In this document: piece after piece, positions 16,291 through 20,923 of the stretch | Layout: each line of letters begins with the position of its first letter | Position numbering within the stretch: position 1 is the first letter of the stretch | Source: an uncultured Collinsella sp. | Lineage (GTDB): Bacteria; Actinomycetota; Coriobacteriia; Coriobacteriales; Coriobacteriaceae | Length of the DNA: 20,923 bases | NCBI GenBank assembly: GCA_900551015.1 | Contig: URUI01000038.1 | Coordinates: 1-20,923, forward strand | Reading direction: 5' to 3' | The notes under the pieces: generated by a model | Seen by the model: the letters and a program-made list of their open reading frames with translations, nothing else | Databases searched by the model: none | What the model was told of the DNA's origin: nothing | Made by a program: the position numbers and the translations under genes

Positions 16291-16464
16291 CCGTACCACT
16301 GCGAGTTCACCTCGCGCGGCTGGGAAGAGGCCAACGAGGAAAAACTGCGCCGCTGGAAGCGCGAACAGGCACTGTTCATGCAGCGCTGGCCGGAGTTCAT
16401 TTTGGATGGCGATTCCTGGCTCGGACCGAACTTATCCTCCGACAGTGAGCACTCCTCGCTTTAG
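16291..16464 (+). pseudogene. Copy B: 3'-end remnant of a glycosyltransferase gene
   Basis: Frame 16294-16464 reads YHCEFTSRGWEEANEEK... to SSDSEHSSL and stop, matching the last ~57 residues of the 828-residue glycosyltransferase. It has no start codon and an in-frame TGA lies just upstream (16285-16287), so it is not a gene. Similarity begins abruptly near 16291. After the stop, about 60 bp (16465-16525) also resemble the sequence following copy C. Confidence 0.8.
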
Positions 16465-16525
16465 CGCGAGGTGATGTGAAAATCCAGCATAGGGTGCTCA
16501 GGAGCTGTGAGAGCGTTGGGTTTTT
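16465..16525 (+). repeat. 3' flank shared by copies B and C (B side)
   Basis: After the copy B stop, segments such as GCGAGGTGATG, TCAGGAGCTG and AGAGCG align with GCGAAGTAATG, TCAAGAGCTG and AGAGCG after copy C (19240-19300). The match is around 70% by eye. Copy A lacks it. This places the B and C remnants, with their downstream DNA, as closer relatives of each other than of A. Confidence 0.55.
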
Positions 16526-16635
16526 GCTATATTTCTGGTGTTTGATTCGTGGAGCCTACGCTTAGCTTTTCTTATGCGTGTTGATGCGATTATTGGGATT
16601 TCAAACGCAGTCCGCTTGTCTAAGGGTGAAACAGC

Positions 16636-17511
16636 ATGAGATTATCGAGAACGATCGTAATTGCGTCATCCATCGTTGCTGCTATCTCGTTTATTCTCTA
16701 TATTTGCCCTCTAAACGCGGTCATTTTGACGGATGAACAGATGAACGAGGTTTTGTTAGCGGTTTTAGGTGCAGGAATATCATCTTTGTTTGTTGGGGTA
16801 ATTGAATACAGCGACCGATGTCGGGAACTTGAAGATCGTTTTTTATTTGGCATTCAGCCCTTATTGTCTGAGCTGGGCGGAATGGATGAATGCTACATTG
16901 AGCATCTATCTCGATGCGAAGATACCTTGGGACTTCTTTTGGCTTATTACGAGGAAGAAGAGTCATGCGTCTCCCAATTGCTTTGCATATCGGATGATAG
17001 GCATGAACAAAGGGATTCTTTAGTTCAGGCAATTGAACATTGCGAAAGGGATGAATGCGAGCGCTACTACTCAGATGAAGATTCTCATACGCGACGATAT
17101 CTGCTTCATTTGGAGAATAGACTTCGAAAGTCAGTAGGAGCCTATCTTCGATTGGAGGCTAAATTTCCCTCCGAAGACGAAGTCTACATTCTGAAATCAA
17201 AGCTTGCATACTTTCCTGGGACATGTAAGTTCAAACAAATATCTGCCATTGCTAGAAAAATCGATGCAATTCGCAATGATTATCAAGATATTGTCGGAAA
17301 ATGTCATCATTTTAACAGCCGAGACTGCGGCTACTACGACTTGCTTAGCGCTATTAAAAAGTGTGAAAAGGAACAGACACGATACGACCGAGAAGGAATG
17401 ACGCGCTTAGATCGCGATGCATATGAACTCTACGTACTGGTTTACGAGTTTGCTAGTGGGTGTCGTTCTCCCTATGCGGAAAAGTATGGAGAGGAGCCTT
17501 GGTGGGTGTAA
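16636..17511 (+). CDS. Hypothetical protein with two N-terminal membrane segments
   Basis: A 291-residue protein I do not recognise. Residues ~7-25 and ~38-57 are hydrophobic, joined by a short loop containing LTDEQMNE, so it is probably anchored in the membrane with the rest in the cytoplasm. Residues 60-291 are rich in charged residues, Cys and Tyr (for example EYSDRCRELEDRF, AIEHCERDECERYY) and look largely helical. No nuclease, protease or nucleotide-binding motif is evident. The ATG has AAGGG about nine bases upstream. TG-C-TATATT (16525-16533) is a possible extended -10. The gene is AT-richer than the neighbouring glycosyltransferases, lies within the B-C interval and precedes an abortive-infection gene, so a membrane part in phage defence is possible but unproven. 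Confidence 0.7.
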   Translation: MRLSRTIVIASSIVAAISFILYICPLNAVILTDEQMNEVLLAVLGAGISSLFVGVIEYSDRCRELEDRFLFGIQPLLSELGGMDECYIEHLSRCEDTLGLLLAYYEEEESCVSQLLCISDDRHEQRDSLVQAIEHCERDECERYYSDEDSHTRRYLLHLENRLRKSVGAYLRLEAKFPSEDEVYILKSKLAYFPGTCKFKQISAIARKIDAIRNDYQDIVGKCHHFNSRDCGYYDLLSAIKKCEKEQTRYDREGMTRLDRDAYELYVLVYEFASGCRSPYAEKYGEEPWWV

Positions 17512-17590
17512 GTGCGATAATAATACTTCTTTCTTGGGAGATTTTTCTGGACCGTGTGCTGGATAGTGGCTCAGGTCGGGTCAATTTACG

Positions 17591-17712
17591 ATGTTACTCA
17601 GCTCAAAATGAGATAGCGAGAGGATGCTCCCTCTAATTCTGTGGAAGCTAATGCAAATGTTGTCACGAGCTCAAGGCGAGATGGGCGGCGGCGTGCCATG
17701 ATGTATTTGCAT
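17591..17712 (+). ncRNA. Candidate structured RNA upstream of the Abi_2 gene
   Basis: Within the 281-bp gap before the Abi_2 gene are two imperfect direct repeats about 66-68 bp apart: ATGTT...AGCTCAAAATGAGATAGCG from 17591 and ATGTT...AGCTCAAGGCGAGATGGGC from 17657. Each can form a small CTC(A)/(T)GAG hairpin. The second lies inside a longer stem with arms ATGCAAAT (17651-17658) and ATTTGCAT (17705-17712), supported inside by TGTCACG/CGTGCCA with one mismatch. AGAGG/CCTCT (17619-17634) forms another hairpin. Structured RNAs beside abiF-type genes have been described, so this is a candidate partner RNA. No promoter or terminator specific to it is clear, and a leader or operator role is possible. 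Confidence 0.3.
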
Positions 17713-17792
17713 GAGCGTCCGGCTGTTTAATAGGTATTTACAGTTAGGATAAAATTAGATCTGTTATTTCATCAAATACGCTGGAGAGCGCA

Positions 17793-18806
17793 ATGAATAG
17801 TCCTATTCGTCAACAAGATATGTGCGATCAAAAGCCTTGGCTTACTCCTTGGGAACAAGTCTCCCATCTTAAGAGCAAGGGTGTCCGTTTCCGCTATATG
17901 AGCGAGGCAGAGGCGGTCGAGTATCTGACGAAGAACAACAATTACTTTCGCTTGCGCTCGTACCGCACCGGATTTCCAAAGGTTTCTGATGGAAAACGTA
18001 AGGGTGAATATGTCAACTTAGATTTCAAGATGCTTGTTGACCTTTCGATTATTGATATGTTGCTTCGAAACGAGATGATTTCGCTCACTCTTGATATTGA
18101 GCACTTCTGCAAAGTTGACTTGCTGGGCAGGATAGAGCAGCATGCCGAGGACGGTTACGAAATCGTTCAAGACTATTTAAGCGAGCAGGATACATTTGAT
18201 AGCAAGGGGAATGTGACCAACTGGGTCAAAAAAGAGATTTCACGTTGTGAGTCGAGTGCCTATTCTGCAGGCATTCTTGCAAAATACAGTGGTTTTAATA
18301 TGCCTGCCTGGGCCTTTCTGGAAGTTATTACCTTTGGTGCCTTTAATTCATTCATTTTGTTTTGCGCCAAACGGTTTGACGATGCTGAGCTTCGCGATAG
18401 GTTTTATTTGCTTCGCGCGGCAAAAGATCTCCGCAACGCGTGTGCTCACAATAGTTGCATTCTTAATGGTCTTGCTTCGGGTGAGAATGCCCGAAGGGCA
18501 AATAACGGTGTTATGAAGGCATTGAGCAAAATAGATGGGGTTGGCTCTTATCAGCGTAAAGCAAGGATGAGCAATGAGAGAATACGCCAGATTGTCACAA
18601 CGCTATATCTGCACAAAGAGGTGTCGTCTAAAGGCGTTATTAAGCACAAAGCACAATCGCTTTCCAAGTTTATTTCTAGGGCAAATCGCAACATCAACTA
18701 CTATAAAGGTGCGGAGGTCATAACTTCCTCCTTCTCATTTTTGTCGAAAGTGATCGGCGCATGGTATTTGTGTGACGCTGAAGATATGCCTTCTTGCGAT
18801 TCCTAG
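17793..18806 (+). CDS. Abi_2 (AbiD/AbiF-like) abortive infection protein
   Basis: A 337-residue protein of the Abi_2 family (PF07751), grouped with HEPN-type RNases and linked to abortive phage infection. The N-terminal signature NNNYFRLRSYRTGF (48-61) matches the N(Y/F)YRL.(Y/G) block of the family. The catalytic-type motif R214-NACA-H219, followed by NSCILNG, is the HEPN R-x4-6-H element, here with the Abi_2 form LRNACAHN. The protein would act in the cytoplasm, presumably on RNA, when infection triggers it. The ATG follows GGAGAG by five bases. TAAAAT (17750-17755) is a candidate -10. It has its own terminator downstream and an unusual structured region upstream. It appears intact and is AT-richer than the core genes, fitting lateral transfer. 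Confidence 0.85.
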   Translation: MNSPIRQQDMCDQKPWLTPWEQVSHLKSKGVRFRYMSEAEAVEYLTKNNNYFRLRSYRTGFPKVSDGKRKGEYVNLDFKMLVDLSIIDMLLRNEMISLTLDIEHFCKVDLLGRIEQHAEDGYEIVQDYLSEQDTFDSKGNVTNWVKKEISRCESSAYSAGILAKYSGFNMPAWAFLEVITFGAFNSFILFCAKRFDDAELRDRFYLLRAAKDLRNACAHNSCILNGLASGENARRANNGVMKALSKIDGVGSYQRKARMSNERIRQIVTTLYLHKEVSSKGVIKHKAQSLSKFISRANRNINYYKGAEVITSSFSFLSKVIGAWYLCDAEDMPSCDS

Positions 18807-18858
18807 GCATCTGGTGCAAAATATTTCCCACTTCGAAAAGCGGTTCGGCCGTTTTGCA

Positions 18859-18895
18859 AGGGGGCTTCTCTTTATGGGACGCCCTCTATTTTTTT
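18859..18895 (+). terminator. Rho-independent terminator of the Abi_2 gene
   Basis: AGGGGGC (18859-18865) pairs with GCCCTCT (18881-18887) through seven pairs including one G-T, with a 15-base loop, then A and seven T's (18889-18895). It lies about 50 bp after the Abi_2 stop. Confidence 0.75.
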
Positions 18896-19050
18896 ATGCC
18901 GCGCCAATCGGAAGATATTACGTTTTCGGCTACTGCATTTTTTCAATCTCCAACGGTTGTAGATCAATACCTACCGCTCGCACTTGTTGCTTAACAAATG
19001 GCGAGGTTGGTGGGCTAAGTTAGTGACAGTGTTTTGTTGGAGGAGGGCAA

Positions 19051-19239
19051 ATGCCCTATGCCGAGCTGTGCCACTACGAGTTCACCTCGCGCGGCCGGGA
19101 AGAGGCCGACGAGGAAAAGCTGCGCCGCTGGAAGCGCGAGCAAGCACTGTTCATGCAACGCTGGCCTGAGTTCTTCCTCGATGGCGACCCGTGGCTCGGA
19201 CCAAACCTATCCTCCGACAGTGAGTACTTCTCGTTTTAA
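19051..19239 (+). pseudogene. Copy C: 62-residue glycosyltransferase 3' end with its own start
   Basis: The frame reads MPYAELCHYEFTSRG... to SDSEYFSF and matches the last 62 residues of the 828-residue glycosyltransferase almost from end to end. It lacks any catalytic part, so it is most simply a gene remnant. Unusually, the point where similarity begins coincides with an ATG, and GGAGGAGGG (19039-19047) lies just before it, so a 62-residue peptide could be made. By hand count it differs from copy A at about 24 of 189 positions, and it is closer to copy B in its last third (LDGD.WLGPNLSSDSE). The ~60 bp after the stop resemble those after copy B. Confidence 0.75.
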
Positions 19240-19344
19240 TGCGAAGTAATGCCAAGTTCCGGCAAAGTGCCCTCAAGAGCTGCAAGAGCGGTGGGGTTCA
19301 AGTACTCCTCGTTCAAGCGGCTCTTCTCATATCAAAAACGTGCG

Positions 19345-19794
19345 TCAGGAGTTCTCCCTTAGGCATTTTGCGGCTATAGGGACAAGGTCGAACATCGTGT
19401 GAACGACATCACCCGTGTTTGCAACGGTTGCCGTGAACTTGCCGTTTCCAAAATCCATCAGATGGTAGAGGTTGATTGTCAGATCATGCTGTGCGGCGAT
19501 TCTCAGAATCCAGTAAGCGCAATTGTCGCCACAAGTTGTGGCGTTGTATATGTTCTGAGGCATGAAGTACATGAGCAGCAGCGTCTTAGTTCCGCCCGAT
19601 AGCCTTTCCGGTGGGATAATGCCTAGGATCTTGGTGTTTATTGCGCCGGGTCCAACCACACTGCCTTTATCGATGGATTTAATAATTCTTTGCGCAAAAG
19701 CATCTTGAAACCATTCGGGCGAATAGACGTTATCGAAGTAAACCGACGTATTATAGATAACGTTTTCCATATCACCATAGTGAATTGTTAGCAC
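19345..19794 (-). CDS. DUF4869 domain-containing protein
   Basis: A 149-residue cytoplasmic protein with the features I associate with DUF4869: the N-terminus MLTIHYGDMENVIYNTSVYF, the middle IPPERLSGGTKTLLLMYF and NATTCGDNCAYWILRIA, and the end NLYHLMDF. Length fits a complete single-domain protein. The start is GTG at 19794, with GAAGGGA a few bases upstream; an internal ATG at the ninth codon would cut the conserved N-terminus. TACAAT on the minus strand (19842-19837) is a candidate -10. No function is established for the family as far as I know. It is transcribed towards copy C and divergently from the structured RNA region at 20000-20220. Confidence 0.8.
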   Translation of the reverse strand: MLTIHYGDMENVIYNTSVYFDNVYSPEWFQDAFAQRIIKSIDKGSVVGPGAINTKILGIIPPERLSGGTKTLLLMYFMPQNIYNATTCGDNCAYWILRIAAQHDLTINLYHLMDFGNGKFTATVANTGDVVHTMFDLVPIAAKCLRENS

Positions 19795-19999
19795 GCTGGT
19801 CCCTTCGACTTACTGGTTTAGCATTTAGTGAGATTGATTGTATCGCAGTGTATGAGACGGACGATATTTGCTGGTAACGCATGTGATTGATAACTATTGA
19901 TAAACAAGTCTTGTATTCAGTGCCTGTTTTGTTTGTCCGTGCTTGAACCCAAGTTGCTTTGAAGGTCTATATTTTAGAAAATAATCCACGAGCTAAGAT
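19795..19999. other. Non-coding AT-rich divergent region
   Basis: Between the DUF4869 start and the structured RNA region I see no open frame of note. On the plus strand TTGATA (near 19887) and TTGAAC (near 19943) are possible -35 boxes for the RNA, but neither has a convincing -10 at the correct distance. It probably holds the promoters of both flanking units. Confidence 0.4.
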
Positions 20000-20000
20000 C

Positions 20001-20220
20001 CGTGTGGCGGCACGTAAAAGCTGTACTGTGCTTGGGCAGGTTAAAGTCCAAGACGATTAGATATCCGAGAGGATATCGAGCCCGCACCGGGGAGATAAGG
20101 TGAGTCCGCGCCGGGGACTTTAATTCCGGCGACAATTAGGTTTCCATGAGGATACCGCGGCTGACAGCCAGCAGAAAACCGCCTCTTTGATTATCAGTCG
20201 GGATTATCTCGGCTTTTTTT
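20001..20220 (+). ncRNA. Candidate structured non-coding RNA with repeated hairpin module
   Basis: About 220 nt without coding potential, ending in a strong terminator. Stems in order are CTTGG/CCAAG (20031-20052); GATATCC-GAGA-GGATATC (20060-20077), perfect; CCCG-CAC-CGGG (20081-20091); GTCC/GGAC (20104-20118); GGTTTCC-ATGA-GGATACC (20139-20156), with one T-T mismatch; GGCT-GAC-AGCC (20159-20169). The second and fifth hairpins are each preceded by GAC(G/A)ATTAG and are copies 79 nt apart; one A-T pair in the first is a G-C pair in the second, so pairing is kept while sequence changes. GAG(C/T)CCGC(A/G)CCGGGGA also occurs twice, 24 nt apart. It does not match any riboswitch or housekeeping RNA I can recall. 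It may be a free small RNA or an attenuating leader of the next frame. Confidence 0.5.
20196..20220 (+). terminator. Rho-independent terminator of the RNA candidate
   Basis: AGTCGGGA (20196-20203), loop TTA, TCTCGGCT (20207-20214): eight pairs including two G-T, then an unbroken T run to 20220. Confidence 0.8.
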
Positions 20221-20286
20221 GATTGGGGCGGTTGTTATATTGCTGAATCTTTAAGGGATGAAGACTGTTTTTCAAAGGCCCTCGAT

Positions 20287-20478
20287 GTGCATCTGGTCAC
20301 TCATATCTTTTCGCGACAGAACGATAAGAAGCTATATGATTCTCTCTTGTATATAGATGATGATTTCGATGATTCCCAGCTTCCAAGAACTATTAAATCT
20401 CTCATAGATCCCTGTCTCTTGCTCGTTAGAAGATTCAAAGACACGTGCGAGCGTTTCTTACTGGTGTTTGTTTCATGA
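20287..20478 (+). CDS. Small hypothetical ORF, possibly a remnant
   Basis: A 63-residue frame from GTG (20287) reading MHLVTHIFSRQNDKKLYDSLLYIDDDF... to LLVFVS. AAAGG (20274-20278) lies eight bases upstream. The frame is also open upstream into the RNA terminator (DWGGCYIAESLRDEDCF...), so this may be the tail of a longer gene lost at its 5' end. The composition is plausible for a real protein, and I do not recognise the family. Its place right after a structured RNA and terminator recalls an attenuated or RNA-antitoxin gene, but the short length argues against a complete toxin. Confidence 0.3.
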   Translation: MHLVTHIFSRQNDKKLYDSLLYIDDDFDDSQLPRTIKSLIDPCLLLVRRFKDTCERFLLVFVS

Positions 20479-20531
20479 AGACCACGCTCTACTTTTCTTG
20501 AATGCGTTAGCCAGGTCACTCTGTCGATCAA

Positions 20532-20573
20532 GCCCAGATGCCTCTGATGCAAGCGAAACATTGGGCATTTTTT
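20532..20573 (+). terminator. Possible terminator abutting the insertion sequence
   Basis: GCCCA (20532-20536), one bulged G and ATG pair with CAT and TGGGC (20559-20566) around an 18-nt loop, then A and six T's ending exactly where the IS end begins. It could end the small upstream frame. Confidence 0.4.
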
Positions 20574-20923
20574 GGGCTCTTCCCGTTTTCTAGTGGGTAG
20601 CACTGTTTGGTGCCAGCCGTGCCGAGAAATCGAGCCCTCCCAGCCTGAGGAAGATCATCGTGGTGAAGTAGCCGACGTTTCGGAAGCCCCGCGATGCCCG
20701 CTTGAGCGCCTGGATGAGCGAGTTCAACCCCTCCAGGAAACCGTTCGACGACCTCATGGACCACCAGTTGAGCACCCCGTCGCGCTCCCTGCGCACGGTC
20801 CTGGCGACCCTCTTCATCTCCGGGACGTTCGAGTGCATGATCCACGAGAGCAGCCGGTCGAGCTCGGCGGCGGCCGAGCCGCGGTCCGGGCAGGCGTAGA
20901 CCGCCCGCGTCGCCTCGGTCATC
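20574..20923 (-). mobile_element. ISL3-family insertion sequence, one end (continues past edge)
   Basis: The outer end reads GGGCTCTTCCCGTTTTCTAG, close to the GGCTCTTCC(G)TTTT inverted repeats of ISL3-family elements from actinobacteria as I recall them. It sits 14 bp beyond the transposase stop, as expected for the 3' side of the element. ISL3 elements usually make 8-bp target repeats in AT-rich DNA; CATTTTTT (20566-20573) would be the duplicated target. The other end lies outside the window. Confidence 0.7.
20590..20923 (-). CDS. ISL3-family transposase, C-terminal part (cut by window edge)
   Basis: At least 110 residues of the C-terminal end of a DDE transposase of the ISL3 family (PF01610). 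The visible part contains VPEMKRVARTV, then LNWWSMRSSNGFLEGLNSLIQALKRASRGFRN and FTTMIFLRLGGLDF, the hallmark end of the family. The Glu of NGFLEG (about residue 64 of the visible part) is the third catalytic acid. The gene reads leftwards, so its N-terminus and the two Asp residues lie past the right edge; the ATG at 20922 is only an internal methionine. No frameshift is seen in this part. High GC contrasts with the AT-rich DNA just to the left. Confidence 0.88.
   Translation of the reverse strand, partial: MTEATRAVYACPDRGSAAAELDRLLSWIMHSNVPEMKRVARTVRRERDGVLNWWSMRSSNGFLEGLNSLIQALKRASRGFRNVGYFTTMIFLRLGGLDFSARLAPNSATH

Noticed and set aside
18794..19023. Small plus-strand frames between the Abi_2 gene and copy C
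   Set aside because: They run through the Abi_2 terminator, lack ribosome sites and resemble nothing known to me.
20052..20156. Repeats as a CRISPR array
   Set aside because: There are only two copies with internal differences, no regular spacers and no cas genes.
20150..20162. ATACCGCGG as a T-box (GGTGGNACCGCG) riboswitch core
   Set aside because: The GGTGG half is missing, no stem I pattern is seen, and no aminoacylation or amino-acid gene follows.
20287..20478. LLYIDDDFDD as a reverse transcriptase YxDD motif (retron next to a structured RNA)
   Set aside because: No other RT motifs are present in the frame, it is only 63 residues long, and the surrounding residues do not fit the RT palm.

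Overview
The window looks like chromosomal DNA of a Coriobacteriia gut actinobacterium, most likely Collinsella or a close relative. This is inferred from the GC-rich core codon use, frequent TTG/GTG starts, a SUF operon with an Rrf2 regulator, a sortase substrate with an MPKTG motif, and a run of GT2 glycosyltransferases. No rRNA or tRNA is present to fix the taxonomy.

Layout. Positions 1-2511 (minus) hold sufC-sufB-sufD, the scaffold of the SUF iron-sulfur assembly machine; sufD runs off the left edge. Divergent from it at 2736-3167 is an IscR-like Rrf2 regulator with three cysteines, and the shared intergenic region carries two tandem palindromic operators 44 bp apart. Positions 3307-5127 encode a secreted, sortase-anchored wall protein with a lysozyme-like head and a long Ser/Gly/Asn then Lys/Glu stalk, closed by a strong terminator. 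Positions 5330-7129 encode an AAA-ATPase_like/PDDEXK_9 protein whose nuclease E-x-K motif appears to be lost. It converges on a GlfT-like glycosyltransferase (7150-8169, minus). Positions 8426-15336 hold five head-to-tail plus-strand glycosyltransferases, ending in an 828-residue protein with two GT-A domains; together they probably build a surface polysaccharide.

Positions 15337-20573 are accessory, patchy in composition and partly decayed. The last ~186 bp of the 828-residue GT gene recur twice downstream, at 16291-16464 and 19051-19239. The first interval between these copies (954 bp) holds a 5'-truncated, frameshifted AAA+ ATPase remnant. The second (2586 bp) holds a two-TM unknown protein, a structured non-coding stretch and an Abi_2 (AbiD/AbiF-type HEPN) abortive-infection gene with its own terminator. 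After the third copy come a DUF4869 gene (minus), a terminator-ended non-coding region with two copies of an RNA hairpin module 79 nt apart, a small unrecognised ORF, and the end of an ISL3-family insertion sequence that leaves the window on the right.

The most unusual features are the repeated glycosyltransferase 3' ends bracketing defence-type cargo, and the structured RNA candidate at about 20000-20220. Both come from reading the sequence by eye; no search or folding program was run.
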